A stretch of DNA of 41,816 bases from Bacteroidota bacterium. Its GTDB lineage: Bacteria > Bacteroidota > Bacteroidia > UKL13-3. The DNA is taken from the NCBI GenBank assembly GCA_947453415.1, contig CANGGG010000022.1, positions 1 to 41,816 on the forward strand. The letters are read 5' to 3'. Positions 16,037-25,038 of the stretch are shown here, piece after piece; within the stretch, counting starts at the first letter, position 1, and every line of letters begins with the position of its first letter. Made by a program: the position numbers and the translations under genes. Under the pieces are notes generated by a model, which saw only the letters and a program-made list of their open reading frames with translations, was not told the origin of the DNA and made no database searches.

Positions 16037-17131
16037 CTAAAACTCCCACCAAATACTATCTGGATAGTTTTCATTGACGGTGATTACTTGGCCAATTAAT
16101 GGTGTGGTGAGTTTTACGTTTCGTTCTTTTGCATTGGCAGTAACTCGTTTTATTGGTTCGTTCCAAGGGTGTAATGCCAAAGTAAATTTACTCCAATGTA
16201 CAGGCATCAAAACTTTGGTGTTTAAATCAATGGCTGCTTGCACCACTTGTTCAGGCATCATGTGAATATAACCCCACATTTTGTTGTATTGCCCGCATTC
16301 TAATAAAGCCAAATCAAATGGACCATACTTTTTACCTATTTCTTCAAAATGCGTATCAAATCCACTGTCGCCACCTAAGAATAAATTTTCGGTTGGAGTT
16401 TGTAAAATATAAGATGCCCATAATGATTGATTTCTTTTAAACTTTCTCCCTGAAAAATGCCTTCCTGGTGCGGCAATTATTTTTATTTCAGGAGTAACAG
16501 CAATAGAATCCCACCAATCAAATTCAGTGATTTTAGAATCATCAATTCCCCATAAATTTAAATGCGCTCCAACTCCTAATGAAGTATAAAAATGTTTGGT
16601 TTTATTTTTCAATTTCAAAATAGTTTTGTAATCCAAATGGTCGTAATGATCATGTGTTATAATTACAAAATCTAACTCTGGAAAATCTTCTACCGCGTAT
16701 TCATTACTTCCTTTAAAGTTTTTTCCGAAAAAACTCACAGGTGAGGCACTCCCACTAAAAACAGGATCAATTAAAATATTTAAACCATTTGTTTTTATAA
16801 AATAACTAGAATGGCCAAACCAAACTATTTGTGATTTTAATGAATCTAATTGGAATAAATTAGTTTTTATAGAAGGAATATTTTGAGGGGGTTCCGTATT
16901 TTTAGGTTTATTCATAAATGATTTTAAAATATCAAAATACGAAGTTCCTTCGGCTAAATCGGGGGTAAAATGTTGGTTTTGAAAAGCACCATCTCTATAG
17001 TTTTTCGATTTTTTTATTTTTTCTAACCTATCACCAGTTGGCAATTTACCAAATTGATTTTGCTCTAAAAACATATAACTTCCTGAGGTGAGGGTAAATA
17101 AAATTGCAATAAAAATAATCATTTTTTTCAT
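16037..17131 (-). CDS. Membrane-anchored MBL-fold metallo-hydrolase
   Basis: Metallo-beta-lactamase-fold hydrolase of the broad NAPE-PLD/UlaG-like type, with an N-terminal hydrophobic segment (about residues 4-20) that should anchor or export it. Metal-ligand motif THDHYDHLDYK is complete; further ligands are supplied by the APGRHFSGR region, LGGDSGFD and MPVHWSKFTLALHPWNEP. The 364-residue length and the tryptophan-rich C-terminus fit phospholipase-D-like members acting on N-acyl-ethanolamine phospholipids, but many relatives have no tested substrate. Upstream, 128 bases separate it from the polysaccharide cluster on the same strand. Function beyond metal-dependent hydrolysis is inference. 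Confidence 0.85.
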   Translation of the reverse strand: MKKMIIFIAILFTLTSGSYMFLEQNQFGKLPTGDRLEKIKKSKNYRDGAFQNQHFTPDLAEGTSYFDILKSFMNKPKNTEPPQNIPSIKTNLFQLDSLKSQIVWFGHSSYFIKTNGLNILIDPVFSGSASPVSFFGKNFKGSNEYAVEDFPELDFVIITHDHYDHLDYKTILKLKNKTKHFYTSLGVGAHLNLWGIDDSKITEFDWWDSIAVTPEIKIIAAPGRHFSGRKFKRNQSLWASYILQTPTENLFLGGDSGFDTHFEEIGKKYGPFDLALLECGQYNKMWGYIHMMPEQVVQAAIDLNTKVLMPVHWSKFTLALHPWNEPIKRVTANAKERNVKLTTPLIGQVITVNENYPDSIWWEF

Positions 17132-17259
17132 AAAAATTAGGGCGCAAAAAAATGAAAATAAATTGGCTTTACCACTTTAAATATTTACAAAAATGATAAA
17201 AGGCAAAAAAAAATCAAAAAATAAAAACAAGCAATTTTATTCTTGAAGGAATCAATTAT

Positions 17260-18426
17260 TTAAGCCCTTTGTGCTCTTTCCCATGAAACAGATTGTTTGC
17301 CTTTTAAAAACCTAAATAGCCCTAAAAAAACGCACAAATTCATGATAAAAAAATAATAGGGTACAAAAAGTATTTTTACTTTTATTCGTTTGTTTTCAAA
17401 ATACCATCCTAGCATTGCTAACGCATAAAATCCTAATTGAAATACTAAAAGAACTGCATAAATAGTGTTAATATTTGAAGCTAAAAGCACATTAACAATG
17501 AGTAAAACTAATAAAGAAAAAGGGGCTAATGTCCAACGTAAAACCTTATGAGAAATAAAAGAAAAAAACAATTTTAAATTATGGAATGGATTGAAAGCAT
17601 TTCCTAACCTTAACATGGATTGCCAAGCGCCAGCACTGATTCTAATTTTACGTTTCAATTCTTCTTTTACATTGGCACTAGCTGTTTCTGCTGCCCAAGC
17701 TTTTTTCTCGTAAATAACTTTATAACCGTCAATGGCAATTTCCATTGATTGCATTAAATCGTCCAATAATGTATCGGTAGGAAGAACTTTATATAAACTA
17801 GTTCTATAGCTCATTAACTCCCCTGCCGCACCAACTACACTATAAAAATCAGAATCTAACTGTTTGAGTAATGATTCATATTTCCAATAAATTCCTTCAC
17901 CAGCTGAACTAGCACCTTCTTTGTTTGCAGAAATAATTCGTTTTTCACCTGTTACAGCTCCTACTTTATCATCTTGATAATGTTTTACTAATTCTTTAAT
18001 TGCTTCTGAATTAAGTATGGTATTAGCATCACAAAAAACAACGATTGGCGTATTTACAAATTCCATAGCTCTATTCATTGCCGATGCCTTACCACTTCTT
18101 TTGTTTTCATGCAATGCAACAACTGAAGGAAATTTTTTTATTATTTCATGGGTTTCATCAGAACTTCCATCACTTATAAAAATTAGTTTTAATTTGTTGA
18201 CCGGATAATCTAATGCTAAGCTATTATGAATTTTATCTTCGATATAAGCTGCTTCATTAAAACAAGGAACAATTAAAGTAACTTCAGGCTCATAAGTATA
18301 ATCAAAAACGGGTTTCATTCTTATGACGTTGTTTATTTTAACAATCAAATAAATAATAATTCCATAACCAAAATAGCTATAAAATACTATAAAAATGCAT
18401 GTCCAAAATATTGATTCTAAAATCAT
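17260..18426 (-). CDS. Membrane glycosyltransferase family 2
   Basis: Processive-type GT2 enzyme. An N-terminal membrane helix (about 5-27) is followed by the GT-A domain with VTLIVPCFNEAAYIEDKI, ISDGSSDETHEI, FCDANTILN (DxD equivalent) and LDDLMQSMEIAIDGYKVIY, then KRKIRISAGAWQSM, which takes the place of the QxxRW-type motif. The C-terminal third holds about three to four membrane helices. It is related to chitooligosaccharide or hyaluronan synthase-like transferases of extracellular polysaccharide clusters. It is the most downstream gene of the minus-strand group that also contains the Wzy-like and Wzz-like genes. The sugar is unknown. Confidence 0.9.
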   Translation of the reverse strand: MILESIFWTCIFIVFYSYFGYGIIIYLIVKINNVIRMKPVFDYTYEPEVTLIVPCFNEAAYIEDKIHNSLALDYPVNKLKLIFISDGSSDETHEIIKKFPSVVALHENKRSGKASAMNRAMEFVNTPIVVFCDANTILNSEAIKELVKHYQDDKVGAVTGEKRIISANKEGASSAGEGIYWKYESLLKQLDSDFYSVVGAAGELMSYRTSLYKVLPTDTLLDDLMQSMEIAIDGYKVIYEKKAWAAETASANVKEELKRKIRISAGAWQSMLRLGNAFNPFHNLKLFFSFISHKVLRWTLAPFSLLVLLIVNVLLASNINTIYAVLLVFQLGFYALAMLGWYFENKRIKVKILFVPYYFFIMNLCVFLGLFRFLKGKQSVSWERAQRA

Positions 18427-18519
18427 GATGTTAAATTAAATTGATGCGAATTTATTAGTAATAAAGGAAACTAAAGTAATATATTAAAATTTGAGCAGCT
18501 AAATTGGCATGCACTAAAT

Positions 18520-19977
18520 TTATTTTGACTGTTTTTCCTCAGCTAAAAATTCTATATCAAGTTTATCGGCAGTAGTAAAATAAACCATACAAATAAACAT
18601 AATTGGTCCAAGCGGAGTTTGATCAAAAATTGGACTTGCTAAACTAGATACTATGATTCCAATAAAACCTCCATAAAGCGCAATCATTTTATAACGAAGG
18701 TCAATACTTTTAAGCCGATAAACTTTTATAAAACCAATGACCAAAACATAGGCAATTCCAATAAAATGGAGAATTAAACCTATAATTCCATTTTGGTTCC
18801 AAATAGATGCAAACGAAATTTCGGAAGTTAAATTTGATAAAAAAGATCCAGGGTGGTTTTGAATTCCAAACAAATTAACATTTTCAATTCCAATGCTAAA
18901 TGGTTTATTTTCTAAATATTTGGCAACTATATATTGATTATTTGAATGAACCATTAAAGATGCATCATTTGGAGCCAGTGAAGATGCAATATTTAAAACT
19001 TGGTAATTCAAATTACTAATATCTGTAAACTTTAAGAACGAAAAAACAAAAAGACTAAAAGCTAAGCCAAAAATCAATGTTTTAAAGTGCTTGTTGAAGA
19101 TAAAAAAGAATAAAAATCCAAATATAAAAATATAAACTGACGCACTTGAACCAGAAATCAAGCAACCTAAAAAGGTAAATATTGCGATGGCAAGTAATGT
19201 GTATTTTTTTATTGTAGTAATAGATCCAAATGATAAAATCAAACAAACAAATGAAACAAAAGCCATGGTTGACCCAAATTGACTTGCATTTGAAAAAGTT
19301 GAAAATGAACGTAATTCTCCATTTAAAATATTAGTAATATATCCACCTGCATCAAGCCATTTTTGCTCATATAAATCGGCTCCCAAAAAAGTTTGTTTAA
19401 ACGCCCAAATTGTAGTTATCACCGACCAACCAATTATTATTTTTAAAAATGTATTGAATTCATTTTTAGTATTCATATACAGTAAAACCAACGGAATTAG
19501 CTGTACAGCATAAAAAGAGATTCCCTTCAATGCATAAATCAATGAATCAACTTGACCGAATAAAGGATTTACTACCAATAAAACTGAATAGATAGTCCAA
19601 ATGATAGCAATATAGAAAACAATTTGACTTAATTTTTTTAGATCATCCCACTTTATATGAACCACCATAGATAGCGTAGTTAATAATAAAATAAAATTGA
19701 TTCCTAAAATAAAAGAAATGTTTTCGGGAACATAACGAGATAAACCATTAGATATAAAACTAAAATTTAAATATAATAATATACCATAATATGGATTTGA
19801 AAAAATGATAATAATAATGCCTAAAACTATTGGTGCTATGATGGCTAAAACACCATAAAAGGAATTGTCAGACGATATCATTAATGCTAATAAAGCACCT
19901 ATTATTAAGAAAATAAAACCAATTCCAAAATTTACAATATTTGGATTTAAATGATTGGTTTGAGGCCTAGCTATCAT
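18520..19977 (-). CDS. O-antigen ligase/polymerase-like membrane protein
   Basis: Polytopic inner-membrane protein of 485 residues with about ten to twelve hydrophobic helices starting at residue 17. The large periplasmic-loop segment RSFSTFSNASQFGSTMAF is the type of motif found in the O-antigen ligase/Wzy family (Wzy_C), and the second loop contains the charged ENKPFSIGIENVNLFG region. These enzymes polymerise or transfer undecaprenyl-linked glycans in the periplasm. The neighbours, a GT2 and a Wzz-like chain-length protein, support a polymerase role here. The family is weakly conserved, so ligase and polymerase cannot be told apart by eye. Confidence 0.78.
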   Translation of the reverse strand: MIARPQTNHLNPNIVNFGIGFIFLIIGALLALMISSDNSFYGVLAIIAPIVLGIIIIIFSNPYYGILLYLNFSFISNGLSRYVPENISFILGINFILLLTTLSMVVHIKWDDLKKLSQIVFYIAIIWTIYSVLLVVNPLFGQVDSLIYALKGISFYAVQLIPLVLLYMNTKNEFNTFLKIIIGWSVITTIWAFKQTFLGADLYEQKWLDAGGYITNILNGELRSFSTFSNASQFGSTMAFVSFVCLILSFGSITTIKKYTLLAIAIFTFLGCLISGSSASVYIFIFGFLFFFIFNKHFKTLIFGLAFSLFVFSFLKFTDISNLNYQVLNIASSLAPNDASLMVHSNNQYIVAKYLENKPFSIGIENVNLFGIQNHPGSFLSNLTSEISFASIWNQNGIIGLILHFIGIAYVLVIGFIKVYRLKSIDLRYKMIALYGGFIGIIVSSLASPIFDQTPLGPIMFICMVYFTTADKLDIEFLAEEKQSK

Positions 19978-20212
19978 ATACTATTATTTGTTATATCGTT
20001 AAACTAAAAAACATACGCTCTTAAACTAAATAAACAAATTTTTAAATTATATATTGATATGTTTATTTATAAATACTTTCATCATATTTATTTGTAAAAC
20101 GAGCTGTTTATTCAAATGGAATTAGACCTGATAAAGCAAAATTTACATTTCAAGTAAAGAAATAAAATTTCAAATAATTGAAAAGGACTTTTTCATTTAA
20201 GTAATTAAAAAA

Positions 20213-22384
20213 TTACGATTTAACTAAAGAATTTCTTCCATTTCCAACACTTTTGTGATGAGGCACACCTACTAAACCTGTTAAATTTTTAGGAGTAACA
20301 TAATTTAACCAAACCATTATCTTGTTTGAATTATTTGTTGCTTTTTGAAATAAATTCAACATATAATTATCTGAGGTGGCCCACGATCTGCGACTATCAA
20401 GCATTAATAATGAAAGTTTAGAATTTTTTATAAGTTGATTTGGAATAGCATTTACACTGATAGCTGGAACTTCTAAAATAATAAAGTTATATGCTTCTTT
20501 GTTAACTCTTGAAAACTCTGGTAATAAATTTTGTTCACTTCGAGCGCTAAACAATTTGCTAGTTACATCGTATCTTATTGCTCTGAATCTTCTGTCTTCA
20601 GTTTCTATATCATCTACTCTTTCATCGTTAGTTAAAAACAATACTGAATAATCTAAACTATATAGTTTTTCAGCTAGTTTATTAGAGGCATATGTTTTAC
20701 CTTCTTGTTCTCTATTACTAATTACAGTTATTAAATAATTTGAAATTGATTCATTGCTATTTTCCAATTCAATTTTCAAATTAGTAACGGCAAAATCTAA
20801 CAAAGTATTTTCCAATTTTGCATTGGCTAAATCGTCATTACTAGTAATTGGCAATGCACTAAATAATTTCAAGCCAGTTAGTTCTTCTGCTCTTTCACCA
20901 TTTTTAATTGTTGAATCTAATAAATCACGAGCTATAAAATAAACTAACAATAAAAAGAATGAGGCTAAAAACGAAATAATAATAAGTGGTAACCTACGGC
21001 TTTGAATTGGTTTGGTAGGAAATGATGGAGCATCAGTAACTTGTAAATTATTACTCATTTCTATGTTTTGCTGGCGCAATTTTGCTAAATGCAAACCATG
21101 TAAAATTTCTAAGTATTGTTTTTCAGCAACATCAATTTCGCGCTCTAATCTGCTCATTTGCATTCCTAAAGGAGAAAACTCAATGTACTGACGATCAAAT
21201 TCTTTTCTTCTATCAATATGTACTTTTAAACGTGCCTCAGATTCATCGGCAATTAAAGTTTCGTTTAACCATTTGTTTAAAATATTTTCTTGGGGAACTG
21301 ATTCAATGGTATGGTTCAAACTATAATATTGTAAAACATATAGCTGTATTTCTTTTTTTAATGCATTCACTTTATTTGAAAGAATATCAATACTTGCAAC
21401 AGGATTTCCGTATATTTTGGCACGCTCTAATTGCTCATTTGCATCACCTAATTTTTTACGTAATCTATTTAATTCTTCGTTGTTTTTAAGTAAAACATCT
21501 CTGTTTTCTAACTTATCTTCTAACCTAGCAATTGCTCTTTTACTGGCTTCATTGTTAGAAAGTTCTTTATAATAATTTGATTCATTTAATTCTTTTTCTT
21601 CTGCTAAAAACTTGGTTTGCTCTTGGTAATTAATAATTTTATTTTTAACACCAAAATCTTTTAATTTATCCTCAGAATTATTTAAATCAGCTGCGGCTTC
21701 TTGTAAACGAGTTTCAAACCATTTTACAACATTTACTTTTAAATATTTAAACTTAGAAATAAATGTTTCTGATAATAACCTAACTGTCCAAACTGCTACT
21801 CCAGGATCACTCGATTTAAATGAAATATCAATAAAATCTGATGATTGTTTTCTTTTAACTGTTAAATTAGAATTGATTGTTTCAATACTATAAAAACCTT
21901 TATTGCTATTTATAAGCTCCGCAATAAAATTATCGCCACTTGAATGAAGTTCCTTTAATATTTTTTCGATTGTTTCTGCCTCGTTTTTACCAATTAAACT
22001 ATTGCGTTCATCCTGTGGAATTTGAAGAGCTAATAAATCAAAACCTTCTTGACTTAATGTTGAAAGTTCTGGTTCTTTTAACATTAAATGCTTAGCCAAT
22101 AACTTCACTGCTACTTCCTCAGATGTTTGGCGAGAATGTATGGTTACCATTAAATTATCAAATGCGTTATTTACAGCATTATAATCAAAATTACTTTGGC
22201 CATTATCATCTGAATTTGATGAATTAACGCCCGATGCTATGCCAGTATAAACACTAGCACCCGAAACAAATTCTTTGGGTAGTTTTGAAGTTAGAAAATA
22301 TACTAAAACTGCAATGATTGATGGAAATAAAATTAGCCATTTAAGTTTACTTCCTATTATTCGTGTAAATTGTGAAAAATTCAT
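20213..22384 (-). CDS. Wzz/GumC-like chain-length protein with degraded tyrosine-kinase domain
   Basis: Inner-membrane polysaccharide co-polymerase. Layout: TM1 at about 14-32, a long periplasmic coiled-coil region (about 200-440), a proline-rich FPTKPIQSRRLP segment before TM2 (about 475-495), then a cytosolic domain of about 220 residues that corresponds to a BY-kinase. The kinase motifs have decayed: the Walker A region reads SNREQEGKTYASN, the Walker A-prime site reads VLFLTNDE instead of a VLLIDxDxR pattern, the Walker B position is IILEVP, and there is no C-terminal Tyr cluster. It should still regulate chain length, but kinase activity is doubtful. It lies 33 bases downstream of the TolC-like gene, probably one transcript. 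Confidence 0.85.
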   Translation of the reverse strand: MNFSQFTRIIGSKLKWLILFPSIIAVLVYFLTSKLPKEFVSGASVYTGIASGVNSSNSDDNGQSNFDYNAVNNAFDNLMVTIHSRQTSEEVAVKLLAKHLMLKEPELSTLSQEGFDLLALQIPQDERNSLIGKNEAETIEKILKELHSSGDNFIAELINSNKGFYSIETINSNLTVKRKQSSDFIDISFKSSDPGVAVWTVRLLSETFISKFKYLKVNVVKWFETRLQEAAADLNNSEDKLKDFGVKNKIINYQEQTKFLAEEKELNESNYYKELSNNEASKRAIARLEDKLENRDVLLKNNEELNRLRKKLGDANEQLERAKIYGNPVASIDILSNKVNALKKEIQLYVLQYYSLNHTIESVPQENILNKWLNETLIADESEARLKVHIDRRKEFDRQYIEFSPLGMQMSRLEREIDVAEKQYLEILHGLHLAKLRQQNIEMSNNLQVTDAPSFPTKPIQSRRLPLIIISFLASFFLLLVYFIARDLLDSTIKNGERAEELTGLKLFSALPITSNDDLANAKLENTLLDFAVTNLKIELENSNESISNYLITVISNREQEGKTYASNKLAEKLYSLDYSVLFLTNDERVDDIETEDRRFRAIRYDVTSKLFSARSEQNLLPEFSRVNKEAYNFIILEVPAISVNAIPNQLIKNSKLSLLMLDSRRSWATSDNYMLNLFQKATNNSNKIMVWLNYVTPKNLTGLVGVPHHKSVGNGRNSLVKS

Positions 22385-22417
22385 ATTCTAATATTTTTAA
22401 ATTTGTATTTACTACCC

Positions 22418-22951
22418 TTAACGTCTTATTTTATTAAATTTTATTCCTAAAATTACTTGAAGTCTTTCAAAATAATTGATATAATCTCTTTTTGCATCTT
22501 CTAAAGCAGCCGTTGAATTTGTTAATGCATTTCGCTGACGTGCATATTCAGCAATTTTAATAACTCCCTCTCTGTATTCTTTTTCTGCTACATCACAAGC
22601 AATTTTCTGAACAAATAGATCTTCGTTGCGTACTTTAAAAATTTTTTGTGCACCTATTAAATTGGTATAACAATCTGTTAAGTCTTTTTTATAATTAAAT
22701 ATTTCAACTTCAATTTTAATTTTAGCTAGTTCCAATGCCTCTTTTTTCAATAATTCAGCTTGTGCCATTTCTAACTTAACTAATGGGTAGTTTCTTAAAC
22801 CAATTGCATATAATGAATCCAATGGCGGTAAATACTCTTCAATATCCATTTTAGGGTCAATGATGTTATCATTGGTGTTTTTTTGCGCAAATACATTTTG
22901 CTGCAAAGCCATAAATAGAAATAATCCCAATAGCTTAAATAAGTTTTTCAT
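22418..22951 (-). CDS. Short TolC-like coiled-coil exported protein
   Basis: A signal peptide (MKNLFKLLGLFLFMALQQNVFAQ) precedes a helical protein of 177 residues in all. The segments SLYAIGLRNYPLVKLEMAQ and the closing helix AEYARQRNALTNSTAALEDAKRDYIN resemble one repeat of TolC-family outer-membrane efflux proteins, which normally have two such repeats plus barrel strands in 400-500 residues. So this is about half a TolC repeat set and cannot form the usual barrel alone. It is the first gene of the polysaccharide operon, in front of the Wzz-like gene. A periplasmic partner of that coiled-coil protein is plausible. No Wza-type export gene is present here. Confidence 0.72.
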   Translation of the reverse strand: MKNLFKLLGLFLFMALQQNVFAQKNTNDNIIDPKMDIEEYLPPLDSLYAIGLRNYPLVKLEMAQAELLKKEALELAKIKIEVEIFNYKKDLTDCYTNLIGAQKIFKVRNEDLFVQKIACDVAEKEYREGVIKIAEYARQRNALTNSTAALEDAKRDYINYFERLQVILGIKFNKIRR

Positions 22952-23142
22952 TCGATTGCTGAATTAATATTTTAAAGTATTTTTATTGGTTCAAATTAAA
23001 GTTATTAGCAACTAATATATTTTTACAGTTATTTACATATAATGTCGCTATGTCCAATTTTTAAAACGTGGATTATTTAATAAGATTATTTTGCATAAAA
23101 ATTATCTCATTTAAATAAATAAATAAAGTTAAGTATATTTTA

Positions 23143-23412
23143 ATGGGTAATGACAATGTATTAGTTAGATTACATCCTTGTAAGGTTAAAATATTAAATA
23201 ATTGTATTCAAATTACTATCAAATTTACAAAGTATAATCAGGTTAAATATTTAATAAACCTATTGCATAGAATAAGCATTAATCGTGAATCGGAAAATCA
23301 ATTTATTACTATAACAATTGACATTATTAACAATAAAAAAGAAAACTTAATTCAAAATCAAAACAATATTTTGGAATTAAATACCGCTAATACATTAGAA
23401 CGTATCAATTGA
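23143..23412 (+). CDS. Small hypothetical protein, uncertain
   Basis: An 89-residue open frame, divergent from the polysaccharide operon, with no family I recognise. It has no signal peptide. The composition is Ile/Asn/Lys-rich, which in this AT-rich genome also arises by chance. Favouring a real gene: a mixed beta/alpha-looking first half (VLVRLHPCKVKILNNCIQIT) and its position in a gap divergent from an operon, where small regulators can sit. Against: no promoter box was recognised and no terminator follows. The bases from 23413 to 23597 show nothing recognisable. Confidence 0.35.
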   Translation: MGNDNVLVRLHPCKVKILNNCIQITIKFTKYNQVKYLINLLHRISINRESENQFITITIDIINNKKENLIQNQNNILELNTANTLERIN

Positions 23413-23597
23413 ATTCATGATACATTTTTGTTGAAAAAATAGTAAACAAATACATAATAGCTTGTCGAAGTATTTTATCTGAAAATTTTCATCCTATTCT
23501 ATTGCCATTAACAAAACCAAAAAGCTTTTTTAAAAAATATAATTTTTGTTTGTAGTTCGATTGTTTAAACTCATGTTTTATTACGTTGATTAAGAAA

Positions 23598-23605
23598 TAA
23601 ATTTG
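23598..23605 (+). promoter_or_regulatory. Bacteroidota -7 box TAAATTTG before the cytochrome gene
   Basis: Exact TAnnTTTG match 23 bases upstream of the ATG at 23629. The -33 element is not clear. Confidence 0.5.
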
Positions 23606-23628
23606 CAAAATAAAAAAAAGAAAAACTA

Positions 23629-24033
23629 ATGAAAAAAGTAAGTATCGTATTATCATTTGCAGCATTATTTTTAGCTGCTTGTTCTGGTGGAAACACTAAC
23701 ACAACTTCAACTGAAACTTCAACAACTGTGGACGCCACTGCAACAGAAGCAACTGCTGAGGCAACAACTGCTGAAGTTGAAGTTCCTGCCGACATCAATG
23801 CATTGTTGGAAAAAAACACTTGTTTAACTTGCCATAATGCAAACGAAAAAGTGGTAGGACCCGCTTATGTAGAAGTAGCAAAACGTAATTATACTCCTGA
23901 GCAAATTGTAGAATTAATATACAAACCAAAACCTAGCAACTGGCCTGATTACCAAACACCAATGATTGGATTACCAAATGTTCCTAAAGAAGAAGCATTA
24001 AAAATTGCTAATTGGATTGTTTCATTGAAATAA
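23629..24033 (+). CDS. Class I cytochrome c lipoprotein
   Basis: Small haem protein for periplasmic or outer-surface electron transfer. Signal peptide with lipobox LAAC (Cys18), then a Thr/Ala/Glu-rich low-complexity linker (about 20-55) and a compact cytochrome domain. The haem-binding motif is CLTCH (Cys65, Cys68, His69); the axial Met is probably Met112 in TPMIGLPNVP. Resembles cytochrome c551/c552-type domains. The 134 residues and lipid anchor with flexible linker suggest a tethered shuttle. It is monocistronic, with its own -7 box and a perfect terminator after it. Confidence 0.9.
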   Translation: MKKVSIVLSFAALFLAACSGGNTNTTSTETSTTVDATATEATAEATTAEVEVPADINALLEKNTCLTCHNANEKVVGPAYVEVAKRNYTPEQIVELIYKPKPSNWPDYQTPMIGLPNVPKEEALKIANWIVSLK

Positions 24034-24052
24034 TTTCACTTTATATTACAAT

Positions 24053-24084
24053 AAAAAAAGCAGATGATTTCATCTGCTTTTTTT
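24053..24084 (+). terminator. Intrinsic terminator after the cytochrome gene
   Basis: GCAGATGA and TCATCTGC (24060-24067/24070-24077) form a perfect 8-bp stem, extended by A-run/T-run pairing. An in-frame ATG inside this stem (24064) would lengthen the next gene but is unlikely to be its start. Confidence 0.92.
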
Positions 24085-24132
24085 ATGTTCAAATCATATA
24101 AAAAATTATATTCGCACTCCCAAAATCAAAAA

Positions 24133-24963
24133 ATGAAAAAGATAATAATTTTATTGATTTGTTTGGTAGTATTTACCATAAACAATTCAATTGCACAGCA
24201 AAACAAAACAACTTCAAAAAAAGGAACAGCCTATTTTAGTTGGGGTTATAACAGGGAATCTTATTCAAATAGCGATATTCATTTTAAAAACACCACTACA
24301 GCAAATTATGATTTTGTTTTAGTAAATGCCGCTGCGCACGATAAGCCTGGTTTTACAGATGGCTTACAACAATTTTTGTCGAACGATTTAACAATTCCTC
24401 AGTATAATTTTCACATTGGTTATTTATTTAATAATAAAAGAAAACTTGGAATAGAATTAAGTTGGGATCATTTAAAATATGTAGTTTACGACAATGCAAG
24501 CATGCATATTACTGGTCAAATTAATGGAAACGCAATTGATAAAGACACTTTTGTAACTTCCGATTTTATTCATTTGCAGCATACCAATGGCAATAATTAT
24601 TTGATGTTAAATTTGGTAAAAACACAACAACTTTACAAAAACAAATATGTAACCTTTGATTTATTAGGAAAAGTGGGAATTGGACCTTTAGTTTCTTATT
24701 CCATTTCTACAATTTTAGGTGATAGAAATGAAGGTAGATTCAGAATTCATGGTTTTGTAGCAGGAGCAAGCTTTGCAACAAGAATAAGCTTTTTGAAATA
24801 TCTGTTTATACAACCATCTTTCCAATATGCTTTTGCCGATTATTTGAGTACCGAATTGGGTAAAGATGCTGTTGGACGAGCTACTCATTCATTTAGTTCA
24901 TACACGTTTATGCTTGAAGGCGGAATGAAATTTGACGTTCCATTTGAAAAAAAAAAATTATAA
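24133..24963 (+). CDS. Outer-membrane beta-barrel protein
   Basis: Exported protein of 276 residues with a clear signal peptide (MKKIIILLICLVVFTINNSIAQQ). The body has repeated amphipathic strands with aromatic residues (TAYFSWGYNRESY, YNFHIGYLFNNKRKLGIEL, LFIQPSFQYAFADYL), typical of an 8-10-stranded barrel of the outer-membrane porin-like group. The ATG at 24133 is preferred over the in-frame ATG at 24064, which sits inside the terminator of the previous gene. A TATATTCG -7-like box lies at 24107-24114. The protein ends in Lys-Leu rather than the common terminal Phe. Specific role unknown. Confidence 0.75.
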   Translation: MKKIIILLICLVVFTINNSIAQQNKTTSKKGTAYFSWGYNRESYSNSDIHFKNTTTANYDFVLVNAAAHDKPGFTDGLQQFLSNDLTIPQYNFHIGYLFNNKRKLGIELSWDHLKYVVYDNASMHITGQINGNAIDKDTFVTSDFIHLQHTNGNNYLMLNLVKTQQLYKNKYVTFDLLGKVGIGPLVSYSISTILGDRNEGRFRIHGFVAGASFATRISFLKYLFIQPSFQYAFADYLSTELGKDAVGRATHSFSSYTFMLEGGMKFDVPFEKKKL

Positions 24964-24982
24964 AAACAATTTAACAATAAGG

Positions 24983-25009
24983 TTGTTAAAGTTATAGAAA
25001 AATATTTAG
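24983..25009 (+). promoter_or_regulatory. Promoter of the TonB receptor operon
   Basis: TTG at 24983-24985 and TATTTAG at 25003-25009, 17 bases apart, approximate the Bacteroidota -33/-7 arrangement, 30 bases upstream of the ATG at 25039. Confidence 0.4.
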
Positions 25010-25038
25010 CCCTTGGCATAACCCTTTTAAAAAACTCA

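Noticed and set aside
24064-24132. Upstream ATG that would add 23 residues to the outer-membrane barrel gene
   Set aside because: This ATG lies in the stem of the cytochrome gene's terminator, and the added residues precede a complete signal peptide that starts at 24133.
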